The notes under the pieces were generated by a model, which saw nothing but the letters and a program-made list of their open reading frames with translations, was not told the DNA's origin and ran no database searches. This document shows, piece after piece, positions 44,917-53,150 of a stretch of 64,000 nt of DNA (positions within the stretch are counted from its first letter, which is position 1; each line of letters starts with the position of its first letter). Source of the stretch: Labilithrix sp. (GTDB lineage Bacteria > Myxococcota_A > Polyangia > Polyangiales > Polyangiaceae); assembly GCA_019637155.1 (NCBI GenBank), contig JAHBWE010000015.1, forward strand, positions 1 to 64,000. The letters run 5' to 3'. The position numbers and the translations under genes were made by a program.

Positions 44917-46193
44917 TGCTGCCCTTGCCCCGCTTGTTCCATCAACTTCTTGAGCTGCTCGGGCGAGAAGCCGTGACCGCCGCCCATGCTCGGCGCCCTC
45001 GCCTTCGGCGCCGCGCTCGGGTCGATCTCGCGGAGGCGGTCCATCGCGATGTCCTTGAGGTACGGGTACGTCGTCGGCTGCGGGAGCCCCGGCGCGATCG
45101 GGTCCTCGCTCTTGTCGAGGCGTTCCTTCAGGCTGAGGAGGAGCTCCTTCGCCTTCGTCTTGTCGCCCTTCGCCATGAGCACGCGCGCCTGGTGGTACAT
45201 CGCGGGCTCCTTGAAGCCCTTCACCTCGGCGTTCTCGAGCTCCTTGAACGCGGCGAGCGCGGCGTCGAGGTGCTTGTCCTTCTCCGCCGGCGTCTGCAGT
45301 GCCTTGAGCTCGTAGGCGAAGCCGACGCCTTCGAGCGCGCGGCCCTTCACCTCGACGTCGGCCGCGGCGAGCGCGGTGCCCTTCACGTCGTTGAAGGCGG
45401 CGAGCGCGTTGTCCGCCTCCTTCTTGTCGAGGAGGAGCGAGCCCTCCGCGAGGCGCGCGAGGATCGCGGCGCCGGTGCCGGGGAACTTCGAGCCGACCTC
45501 GCGGTAGTGCGTGAGCGCGGCGGCGCGGCGGTCGTCGTACGTCTTGTAGTACGTCTCGTGATGCTCTTCCTCGTCGTCGTCCTTCTTCGGCTCGCCGATG
45601 CGGGCGCGCTGGACCTCGATCGCCTTCGTGAGCACGACCGAAGCCTCGGTCTCGCGCTTGTCCTGGTAGTAGAGGAAGCCGGCGATCCCGAGGAGGGCGA
45701 CGGTCAGGAGCGCGCCGAACACCTGGACGGCCTTCTGGTTCTTCTTCGCCCAGTCGGAGAGCTTCGCGGTGCGCTCGATGAGCGGGTCCGCGTCGGCGGC
45801 GAGGGCGACGGGGCGCTTCGGCTCCGCGCGCGTGCCGATCTTCGCGAGCTTCTTCGAGGCGGCGGCCTCGAGGCCCGTCTTCTTCCCCTTCTTCTTCGCG
45901 GCGCGCCGCTCGGCGAGCTTCCGCTCCTCTTCGCGCGCGAGCGCCTCCGCCTCGTCGTCGGCGCCGAGCGCCGCGACACGACGCGCGATCGCGGCGGGGT
46001 TGGCCACGTCGTCGTCCTCTTCTTCTGCCGCGTCGGCCGACTCCGCCGCCTCGGAGGCCTTGGCCTCGTCCGCTTTCTCCGCTTTTTCCGCGGCGATGCG
46101 GTCCTCGCTGCGCTTGGCAGCCTCGGAGTCGAGGGCGTCGATGTTCTTCTCGACCTCGGCGATGTCGTCTTCCGTGCGTTTCTCGTCGCTCAC
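44913..46193 (-). CDS. YfgM-like membrane TPR protein
   Basis: 426 aa. A long charged N-terminal region (Glu/Lys/Ala/Asp, about 1-140, largely disordered) leads to one membrane helix (VQVFGALLTVALLGIAGFLYYQD) at about residues 158-180. A periplasmic TPR-like solenoid follows (AALTHYREVGSKFPGTGAAILARLAEGSLLLDK; LAAFNDVKGTALAAADVEVKGRALEGVG; MYHQARVLMAKGDKTKAKELLLSL). The tail is Gly/His. Topology and position directly upstream of a BamB-like gene match YfgM, an ancillary SecYEG/chaperone factor. The unusually long acidic cytosolic part is not found in E. coli YfgM. Confidence 0.7.
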   Translation of the reverse strand: MSDEKRTEDDIAEVEKNIDALDSEAAKRSEDRIAAEKAEKADEAKASEAAESADAAEEEDDDVANPAAIARRVAALGADDEAEALAREEERKLAERRAAKKKGKKTGLEAAASKKLAKIGTRAEPKRPVALAADADPLIERTAKLSDWAKKNQKAVQVFGALLTVALLGIAGFLYYQDKRETEASVVLTKAIEVQRARIGEPKKDDDEEEHHETYYKTYDDRRAAALTHYREVGSKFPGTGAAILARLAEGSLLLDKKEADNALAAFNDVKGTALAAADVEVKGRALEGVGFAYELKALQTPAEKDKHLDAALAAFKELENAEVKGFKEPAMYHQARVLMAKGDKTKAKELLLSLKERLDKSEDPIAPGLPQPTTYPYLKDIAMDRLREIDPSAAPKARAPSMGGGHGFSPEQLKKLMEQAGQGQH

Positions 46194-46226
46194 GCGCGGG
46201 ACCTTAGCCTCAGGCTCGCCGCGGCG

Positions 46227-49202
46227 TCAAAGCCCGCCTGCATCCCAGGCCTTCGGCGCCGGCGGCGGGATCTCCTCGCTCCGCGGGACGAGCCACGCCG
46301 CCGCGCCCGCGCCGGCGACCTGGACCTCGCCGGCGGGGAGCGTCCCGAGCTCGAGCATCCACAGCCCCTTCGCCACCTCGGAGGGCGCGGCGGGCATGAC
46401 GCCGTCGACCTGCGGACGCGGCTCCGCGGTCGCGATCATGAGGAGCCGCGCCGGCCCCGCCTTCGCGAGCCTGAGCTTCCCGCTCCCGCCCTCGGTCCCG
46501 CCTCGCTCCGGCGCGAGCAGCTTCGCCTCGCGCGCGATCGGGAGCGCCTCGACCATCGGCTCCGGCACGCCGGCGAACCGCTCGAGCGGCGCGAGGAGCT
46601 CCGTCTTCGCCCCGACCGCGAGGAGCGCCCGCGCCTCGAGCGGCCGCAGATGCACGTAGCGCTCGCTCGCGAACAAGAGGAGGAGCGGCTCCTTCGCGCG
46701 CGGATCGCCGATCGCGCCGAGCGTCTCGACGAGGTAGGGCCGGAGCCGCAGGTCCTCGAGCGAGCGCACGAGCGCGGGCACGGCCGCCTTCGAGCGGAGC
46801 GTCGCGAACACCGCGAGCAGCGCGCGCGCCTCGTCGATCTCGCCCGGCGTCTTCGTGTCCGGCGTGAACGCGTCGGCCCACCGCGCGACGAGGTCCCCTT
46901 CCCCGCGCGCGTCGCCGTGCTCGCCGAGCGTGAGCGCGGCCGCGACCCGCTCCTCCGAGCCCGGCGCCGACGACGCGAAGAGCTCCTCCACCGCGCTCCT
47001 CGCGCCCTCCTCGCCGATGCGCGCGAGCGCGAGCGCGGCCCAGCGCCGGACCTCGGGGTCGGCGTCCTGCGCGGCGGAGCGCCGGAGCTGCGTGACCAGG
47101 AGCGGCGCCTTGAGCCGGAACGCGCAGCGCGCGGCGAGGCGGCGGATGTCGACGCGCACGTCGTCGAGGAGCGGCGCGACGTCCTCCGCCGCGTCGAGGT
47201 CGCCCTGCAAGCCGCGGCGGAGCGCGTCCGGCAGCGTGCTCGCCTCGACGCGCCCGGTCTCGCGCTCGATCGCGGCGGTGAGCTTCTTCAGCTCCGCGAC
47301 GCGCGCGGGCCGGCTCGTATCGGGGTGCTTCTGCGCCGGGTCCTTCGCGACGTCGAAGAGCGTGCAGGACGCGATCTTCCGCGCGCAGACGAGGCGATCG
47401 GACCCGCGCGCGACGAGGGTGTAGTCGTCGGTCTCCGCGAACGCGAGCCCCTCGTCCCCCGCCGGCGCCGTGCCCGCGATCGCGGGCCCGAGGTCGCGAC
47501 CGCGGAGCCGCGGCGGGATCGGCACGTCGAGCGCGGCGAGGGTGGTCGGTAGGAGGTCGATCGTCTGGACCGGAGCCGGCACGACGCGCGGCGCGAGCCC
47601 CGGCACCGCGACGACGAGCGGCACGCGCACCTGCTCCTCGTACACGGTGGTGCCGTGGTAGCGCCCGCCGTGATCGCCGTGCTCCTCGCCGTGGTCCGCG
47701 CTCACGATGAACACGGGCTGGTCGCCGCCGCGCTCGGCGAAGACGACCTCGAGCTCGCCGACGAGGGCGTCCGCGGCCGCGATCTCGCTGTCGTACGCGT
47801 CGAACTTGGGATCGCCCGAGAACGGATGCTCCGGATGCATCACGTACGGCTCGTGCGGCTCGAAGAGGTGGACCCAGACGAAGACCGGTCTGTCCTTCGG
47901 CGTCGCGGCGAGGTACGCGCGGACTTGCTCGGCGCGGAGGGCGGGCCCGGCGAACTCCTCCTTGTGGTACTCGAAGCCGAGGTGCGTGTCGCGCATCCGC
48001 CGGAAGCGATGCTCGTCGATGAAGAACACCGCCGGCGGGTAGAACCCGCCCGTGCGGTAGCCGTAGCGCTGGAGCTGGACGGGCCAGGTCTCGTCGTCGG
48101 CCGCGTCCTCCCCGCGGAGCGCCACGAGCGCTTTCATATATTTCCCCGTCATCATCGAAGCTATCGAATACGACGTATGCGGGGTGGGGCAATACGCGCG
48201 CTCGAAGCGGACGCCGCGCGCCGCGATCGCGTCGATGTGCGGCGTCGTCTTGCGCGGATACCCGTAGGCCGAGACGTGGTCGGCGCGGAGGGCGTCGATC
48301 GTGACGAGGACGATGTCGCGCCCCCGGAACGAGAGCGCGTGCGAGCCGCCGTTGCTCTTGAGGCTCGTGAGCGTGCTCGTCGCGACCTCGTCGTCCTCGA
48401 TCGGCGGCGGCGGCGCGATCCGCGACGCGACGACGACGGCGGGCCCGTGGATCGGCGCGCGCTCGAGGAGGATGCGGCGGAGGTTGTCCTGCGTCGCGAG
48501 GCGCGCCGCCGCATACGGCGTCCACGCGGCGGAGAGCAGCGCGAGCGCGAGCGCGCCGTACGCGACGTTGCGCCCCGCGCGGCTCCCCCGCAGCGGCAGG
48601 AGCAACCCGCTCGTCGCGACGAGCACGACCCCGAGCAGCGCGAGGTGGAACGCGGGATAGAGGCGCGGAAACGCGAACACGTCCGCGAGCCACGCGCCGA
48701 GCCCGACGAAGATCCCGAGCAACGCGATCTGCCCGCGCCGCAGCGGCGCGACCTTGCGCGCGACGACCCAACCGGCGCCGCCCCCGAGCGCCGCGACGAC
48801 GAGCACGAAGGGCGCGCGCATCGCGAGCGACGCCATGAGCCGCCCCGTCGACACCCCGATCCCCACCGCGACGCCGGAGATCGCGCCGAGCCCCGCGACC
48901 AGCGCCGGCCGCGGATCGCGCGCGACGACGGCGATCCCCGCCGCGATCGGGAGCGAGCACGCGAGCGCGATCGGCGAGAGGTAGAGGCGCGCGGCCCCCA
49001 TCTCGCTCGAGTTCGCGAACTCGGCGCGGTACCCGAGCCCGATCGCGAGGTTCTCGAACACGAGCACCACCACGTACGCCGCGAGCACGAGCCCCACGTC
49101 GGCAGCAAACCCGAGCGCACGCGATGCCGGCTTCACGTCGCCGCGCACTATACTCGCCAGCGCGCTCCCCGCCCCCCTCGCCATCGCCGTCATCTTTTTC
49201 AT
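46227..49202 (-). CDS. Membrane-anchored sulfatase/alkaline-phosphatase-superfamily enzyme with HEAT-like repeats
   Basis: About 991 aa from ATG 49202 (MKKMTAMARG). Six or seven membrane helices in the first 250 residues precede an alkaline-phosphatase-superfamily domain (about 290-610): VTIDALRADHVSAYGYPR (metal Asp), CPTPHTSYSIASMMTGKY (nucleophile loop), VHLFEPHEPY, and VSADHGEEHGDHGGRYHG (metal Asp/His). The nucleophile loop has no C/S-x-P-x-R sulfatase motif, so Thr is the likely nucleophile, as in PWTLPSHASMLTG-type relatives. HEAT-like repeats follow (about 700-870: EVRRWAALALARIGEEG; AAVPALVRSLEDLRL). Targets could be polysaccharide sulfate or a phosphoglycan; unknown. Confidence 0.8.
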   Translation of the reverse strand: MKKMTAMARGAGSALASIVRGDVKPASRALGFAADVGLVLAAYVVVLVFENLAIGLGYRAEFANSSEMGAARLYLSPIALACSLPIAAGIAVVARDPRPALVAGLGAISGVAVGIGVSTGRLMASLAMRAPFVLVVAALGGGAGWVVARKVAPLRRGQIALLGIFVGLGAWLADVFAFPRLYPAFHLALLGVVLVATSGLLLPLRGSRAGRNVAYGALALALLSAAWTPYAAARLATQDNLRRILLERAPIHGPAVVVASRIAPPPPIEDDEVATSTLTSLKSNGGSHALSFRGRDIVLVTIDALRADHVSAYGYPRKTTPHIDAIAARGVRFERAYCPTPHTSYSIASMMTGKYMKALVALRGEDAADDETWPVQLQRYGYRTGGFYPPAVFFIDEHRFRRMRDTHLGFEYHKEEFAGPALRAEQVRAYLAATPKDRPVFVWVHLFEPHEPYVMHPEHPFSGDPKFDAYDSEIAAADALVGELEVVFAERGGDQPVFIVSADHGEEHGDHGGRYHGTTVYEEQVRVPLVVAVPGLAPRVVPAPVQTIDLLPTTLAALDVPIPPRLRGRDLGPAIAGTAPAGDEGLAFAETDDYTLVARGSDRLVCARKIASCTLFDVAKDPAQKHPDTSRPARVAELKKLTAAIERETGRVEASTLPDALRRGLQGDLDAAEDVAPLLDDVRVDIRRLAARCAFRLKAPLLVTQLRRSAAQDADPEVRRWAALALARIGEEGARSAVEELFASSAPGSEERVAAALTLGEHGDARGEGDLVARWADAFTPDTKTPGEIDEARALLAVFATLRSKAAVPALVRSLEDLRLRPYLVETLGAIGDPRAKEPLLLLFASERYVHLRPLEARALLAVGAKTELLAPLERFAGVPEPMVEALPIAREAKLLAPERGGTEGGSGKLRLAKAGPARLLMIATAEPRPQVDGVMPAAPSEVAKGLWMLELGTLPAGEVQVAGAGAAAWLVPRSEEIPPPAPKAWDAGGL

Positions 49203-49379
49203 GACCCGCACGACGTCCTCTCGCGCTTCGACCTGATCGCGTGGGGCGCTGGCGGGCCTTCCCACCTACGACGTCTCATCGCAAGCCCGCCCCCTCGCCG
49301 CTCCCCCGGCTCCCACCCGGCTTCGCGCAACACCGCGCCTCGCCCCACCCTCGTCGCGACCGCGCGCGCGGCGCGCGGC

Positions 49380-51464
49380 TTACCCCGCCTCTTCGCGGAC
49401 GGCGAGCGCGCGGCGGAGCTTGGCGACGATGGAGCCGAGGACGCGGTGCTCCGGCGCGGCGAGCTTCTTGTCGGCGGCGCGGATCGCGCGGGCGTCGGAC
49501 TCCACGCGTTCGAGCCACGGCCACGGGTCGGCGGGGTCGAGGTAGACGAGCTCCTCTTCCTCACCGTGCTGCCGCGTGCCGCCGAGGTCGCCGGAGCCGC
49601 GGAGCTCGAGGTCCGCCTTCGCGACCTCCTCGCCCGACGAGAGCGCCGCGAGCCGCTCGAGACGCGCGCGCGCGAGGCCCTCGAGCGGCTCCTCGTGGAG
49701 CAGCACGCACGCGCCGGCGATGCTCCCGCGTCCGACGCGGCCGCGGAGCTGATGGAGCTGCGCGAGCCCGAACTGCTGTGCGTCCTCGATGACGATCAGC
49801 GTCGCCTCCGGCACGTCGACGCCGACCTCGATCACGGTCGTCCCCACCAGGAGCGGCGTCTCTCCGTCGCGGAACGCCTGCATCGCGGCGCGCTTCTCCG
49901 CCGGCTTCATGCGGCCGTGGATGACGCCGACCCCCTTCACCGCCAGCTTCAGCGCGAGCGCCCGCGCCTCGAGCGAGGCGAGCTCGTCGGTATCCTCGTC
50001 CTCCCCCGTATCCTCGATCCGCGGGACGACCCAGAAGACCCGCTCGCCGCGGAGCGTCGTCTCCTCCACGAGCCGCACCACCGCGGCCTCCGCGGACCGC
50101 GGCGCGAGCGCGGTCGCGACCGGCGGCCGCCCCGCGGGCCGCTCCCGCAGCGTCGTCGTCGCGAGCTCCCCCCGCAGCGCGAGCGCGAAGGTGCGCGGGA
50201 TCGGCGTCGCGCTCAGCGTGAGCAGGTGCGGCCGCGTCCGCTCCCGCGCGCCCTTGTGCACGAGCGCGAGGCGCTGCCCGACGCCGAGCCGCTGCTGCTC
50301 GTCGACGACGACGAGCGCCAGGTCCGGCAGCGCGACCCCGGCGCCGAGGAGCGCGTGCGTCCCGATCGCGACCGCCGCCTCCCGCCGCGCGAGCGCGCGC
50401 TCCCCTTCCCTCCGCTCGGTCGCGCCCGCCGAGACGAGCACCGCGCGCGCGCCGGTCGCGGCCTCGAGCGGGCGCACCGCCGCCATGTACTGCTCCGCGA
50501 GCACCGTCGTCGGCGCGAGGATCGCCGCCTGCTTGCCCGCCTTCACCGCCTGCGCGACGGCCGCGAGCGCGACCGCGGTCTTCCCCGTCCCCACGTCGCC
50601 GAGGAGGAGGCGCCGCATCGGCCGGTCCGACGCGAGGTCCGCCGCCACCGTCGCGATCGCCTCCCGCTGATCCTTCGTGAACGCGAACCCGAGCGCGCGC
50701 TCGAGCTTCTTCACCGTCGCCGCCGCCGGCGGCAGCGCGGGCGCCCGCTTCCCCGCGAGCCCCTCCTCCGCGTCGAGCCGCTCCCACGCCTTCGTGAACG
50801 CCTCCGCCCACGCGAGCCGCTCGACGAACGCGCGCCGGTCTGCGTCCGCCGGCGCGTCGCCGCCGAGCGCGTGCATCCGGCGGAGCACCTCCTCCGCCGG
50901 CGGCATCCCCTCGCGCGCGGCGATCGCGGCCGGCAGCGGATCCGCGTCGACCGTCGCCGCCGTCGCGATCGCCTTCCGCAAGATCGCGCCCTTCGGCCCG
51001 AGCCGCGGGTAACGCGGCCGCACGACGCGCGTCTCCGGCGCGTCGGGGAACAGGTCCGGGTGCGCGGTCCGCGGCGGCTTCTTCGAGGGCGGCGGCTCGA
51101 CGACGACCTTGCCGACGACGATCAGCTTCGCCCCCGGCTTCGCGACCGCGAGGACGCCGTGCGCGGTGAAGAACCAGAACGCGTGCAATTTGCACGTTTC
51201 GTCGCCTCCGTCGCGGAGCACCACGCGGACGCCGCGGCGGCGGCCGAGCGGCATCATCGACGCGCTCACGACGACGGCGGCGAAGACGTGCCGCCCCGGC
51301 GCCGCGATCGCCTCGCGGAGCGACGCCGGTGCGCGGAGGTCGTCCCAGCCCACCGGCGCGGTCCAGGCGAGGTCCGCGACGGTGCGGACGCCGACCTCGG
51401 CGAGCCCCTTCTTCGCGGTCGGCCCCAGCCCCGCGATCGCGTCGACCGGGTCGAGCGGGTCCAG
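49380..51464 (-). CDS. recG: ATP-dependent DNA helicase RecG, with no standard start codon
   Basis: 694 codons if read from the CTG at 51464, 657 from the first standard start (GTG 51353). The sequence from 51464 (LDPVDAIAGLGPTAKKGLAE, VGVRTVADLAWTAPVGWDD) aligns with the E. coli RecG N-terminal helix-hairpin/wedge start, and total length then equals E. coli RecG (693). Helicase motifs: Q-motif region LGFAFTKDQREAI, Walker A GDVGTGKTAVAL, DEQQRLGVGQR (DEQHRFGV in E. coli), LSATPIPRT, GTTVIEVGVDVPEA, QLHQLRGRVGRG. It remodels stalled forks and branched DNA. The CTG immediately follows the greA TAG in the same frame; see findings. Confidence 0.88.
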   Translation of the reverse strand: MDPLDPVDAIAGLGPTAKKGLAEVGVRTVADLAWTAPVGWDDLRAPASLREAIAAPGRHVFAAVVVSASMMPLGRRRGVRVVLRDGGDETCKLHAFWFFTAHGVLAVAKPGAKLIVVGKVVVEPPPSKKPPRTAHPDLFPDAPETRVVRPRYPRLGPKGAILRKAIATAATVDADPLPAAIAAREGMPPAEEVLRRMHALGGDAPADADRRAFVERLAWAEAFTKAWERLDAEEGLAGKRAPALPPAAATVKKLERALGFAFTKDQREAIATVAADLASDRPMRRLLLGDVGTGKTAVALAAVAQAVKAGKQAAILAPTTVLAEQYMAAVRPLEAATGARAVLVSAGATERREGERALARREAAVAIGTHALLGAGVALPDLALVVVDEQQRLGVGQRLALVHKGARERTRPHLLTLSATPIPRTFALALRGELATTTLRERPAGRPPVATALAPRSAEAAVVRLVEETTLRGERVFWVVPRIEDTGEDEDTDELASLEARALALKLAVKGVGVIHGRMKPAEKRAAMQAFRDGETPLLVGTTVIEVGVDVPEATLIVIEDAQQFGLAQLHQLRGRVGRGSIAGACVLLHEEPLEGLARARLERLAALSSGEEVAKADLELRGSGDLGGTRQHGEEEELVYLDPADPWPWLERVESDARAIRAADKKLAAPEHRVLGSIVAKLRRALAVREEAG

Positions 51465-51944
51465 CTACTTGAACTCGACTTCGAGGATCTCGTAGGTGCG
51501 CTCGCCGTTGGGCGTGCGGATCTTCACCTCGTCGCCGACCTCCTTGCCGAGGAGCGACTTCGCGATCGGCGCGGTGACGGCGATGGATCCCTGACTGATG
51601 TCGGCCTCGTCCGCGCCGAGGATGCGGTACGTGACCTCCTCGTCCGTCGCGGTGTTGAGGAGCTTCACCGTCGCGCCGAAGGCGACCTTGTCGCCGGACA
51701 GCTTCGTCGGATCGATGATCTCGGCGCGCGCGAGCTTGTCCTCGAGCTCCTTGATCCGACCTTCGTTGAAGCCGCCTTTTTCGCGAGCAGCGTGATATTC
51801 GGCGTTTTCGCTCAGGTCGCCATGTGCGCGCGCCTCGGCGATCATCTGGCTGATCTGCGGCCGGTCGACGGTCTTGCGCCGATGGAGCTCGTCGCGAAGC
51901 TTCTGGGCGCCCTCGGGGGTGATGGGGTTCTTCTCGACCGGCAT
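51465..51944 (-). CDS. greA: Transcript-cleavage factor GreA
   Basis: 159 aa. N-terminal coiled coil with the acidic tip (PITPEGAQKLRDELHRRK; EARAHGDLSENAEYHAAREKGG, where DLSENAEYHAA carries the catalytic acidic pair). A C-terminal FKBP-like domain follows (DKVAFGATVKLLN; YRILGADEADISQGSIAVTAPIAKSLLGKEVGDEV). It enters the RNA polymerase secondary channel and stimulates cleavage of backtracked RNA. Its TAG at 51465-51467 is directly followed, in the same frame, by recG. It is divergent from the gene at 52000 (55 bp). Confidence 0.95.
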   Translation of the reverse strand: MPVEKNPITPEGAQKLRDELHRRKTVDRPQISQMIAEARAHGDLSENAEYHAAREKGGFNEGRIKELEDKLARAEIIDPTKLSGDKVAFGATVKLLNTATDEEVTYRILGADEADISQGSIAVTAPIAKSLLGKEVGDEVKIRTPNGERTYEILEVEFK

Positions 51945-51999
51945 GGCCGAAGCTTTTACTCCACTCTCGCGCTCGCGGGGAGTGTGCTACGTCCGGGCC

Positions 52000-52293
52000 G
52001 TGCCGATCGTCGGCGATCGCCCCGAGTCAGGAGTCCGCATCGCGATCGAACGCGACGCGTCGAAGGACGATCCGCCCTGGATCTACGCGGGCGCGGCGCA
52101 TCTGCCCGACGGCAGCCATCCTCTGACCGTCACCGTCGACGCGGCGGGAGACGTCGCGGTGTCGATCGGCCCGGACGCGCCGCCCGAGCTCGGCGAGAAG
52201 GTGCGGCTCATCGTCCGGACCGCCTACCGCCAGGCCAAAGCCGACGGCGAGGCCCCCGCCTGGCGGATCGTCCGCTGGCGCGGCGAGAAGTAG
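52000..52293 (+). CDS. Small conserved-looking soluble protein of unknown function
   Basis: 97 aa from the GTG at 52000 (a further upstream GTG is possible). Sequence has a compact alpha/beta look: VRIAIERDASKDDPPWIYAGAAHLPDG (about 13-39), a beta stretch LTVTVDAAGDVAVSI, then a helix GEKVRLIVRTAYRQAKADGE and APAWRIVRWRGEK. No signal peptide, no recognised domain. It lies 17 bp before the BamD-like gene in the same direction, so it is likely the first gene of that transcript, starting at the greA-divergent promoter region. Confidence 0.55.
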   Translation: MPIVGDRPESGVRIAIERDASKDDPPWIYAGAAHLPDGSHPLTVTVDAAGDVAVSIGPDAPPELGEKVRLIVRTAYRQAKADGEAPAWRIVRWRGEK

Positions 52294-52310
52294 TGCTAAA
52301 CGGTTCCGCG

Positions 52311-53150
52311 ATGTTCCGGCCGCTCCGCGTCGTCCTCGTCGCCCTCGCCCCCGCGTTCGTGGGCGGCGTCGCCGGCTGCGAGACGCCGGAGGCGCGCACG
52401 TCGCTGAGCTACACCGCGGACGCGCAGCGCGCGTACAACGAGGCGCTCAAGGAGCTGCAGGACCACAACTACATCGAGAGCCAGGCGCTCTTCCGCGAGG
52501 TGAAGCGGAAGTACCACTACTCGAAGTACGCGAAGCTCGCCGAGCTCCGCATCGCCGACGCCGACTTCGAGCAGGAGAAGTTCGCGGAGGCGATCCGCGG
52601 CTATCGCCAGTTCGTCCACGACCACCGCTCCGACCCGGAGGAGGTCGCGTACGCGCGCTCGAAGATCGCGGAGGCGCAGTACAAGCAGATCAACGAGTCG
52701 TTCCTGCTCCCGAGCGCGGACGAGCGCGATCAGGCGATCATCCTCGACGCCTTCAAGGAGCTGAAGGGCTACGTCCACGACTACCCCTCCGCGCCCGAGA
52801 CGGCGAAGATCAGAGAGCTCCTCGCCGAGGTGACGGGGCGCCTCATGCGCCACGAGCTCTACGTCGCGCGCTTCTACCTCAACCGCGACAACTTCCAGGC
52901 CGCCGTCTACCGCGTGCAGTACGCGATGCGGAACTTCGCGTCGGGCCCGTCGCTCCGCGATCCCGGCGAGGCGATCGACTCCGGCCTCGAGGCGGAGGCG
53001 CTGCTCCTCCTCGGCGAGGTCTACCTCAAGATGAAGAAGTACCCGGAGGCGCGCGAGCAGTTCGACATGATCCTCCGCGACTATCCGAAGAGCCCGCTCA
53101 CGGTGCAAGCGCAGAACTACATCGCGTACATGCGCGAGCGCGGCGTGTGA
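52311..53150 (+). CDS. bamD: BamD/YfiO-like outer-membrane lipoprotein
   Basis: 279 aa. Lipobox VAGC (Cys23), then TPR-like helical pairs: QRAYNEALKELQDHNYIESQALFREV, LAELRIADADFEQEKFAEAIRGYRQFV, AYARSKIAEAQYKQIN, FYLNRDNFQAAVYRVQYAM, EALLLLGEVYLKMKKYPEAREQFDMIL. Five TPR units and the ending GV fit BamD, a component of the outer-membrane beta-barrel assembly complex. The start is ATG 52311, preferred over the upstream GTG because of the lipoprotein signal. It overlaps the protease gene by four bases (GTGTGA). Confidence 0.85.
   Translation: MFRPLRVVLVALAPAFVGGVAGCETPEARTSLSYTADAQRAYNEALKELQDHNYIESQALFREVKRKYHYSKYAKLAELRIADADFEQEKFAEAIRGYRQFVHDHRSDPEEVAYARSKIAEAQYKQINESFLLPSADERDQAIILDAFKELKGYVHDYPSAPETAKIRELLAEVTGRLMRHELYVARFYLNRDNFQAAVYRVQYAMRNFASGPSLRDPGEAIDSGLEAEALLLLGEVYLKMKKYPEAREQFDMILRDYPKSPLTVQAQNYIAYMRERGV

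Noticed and set aside
49203..49379. Small ORF candidates between the sulfatase start and recG end
   Set aside because: All are short GC-rich shadow frames with no ribosome-binding site or recognised domain.
47655..52310. A huge plus-strand frame spanning sulfatase, recG and greA
   Set aside because: Only its last part (from 52311) is the BamD-like gene. The rest is a shadow of minus-strand genes with conserved motifs.
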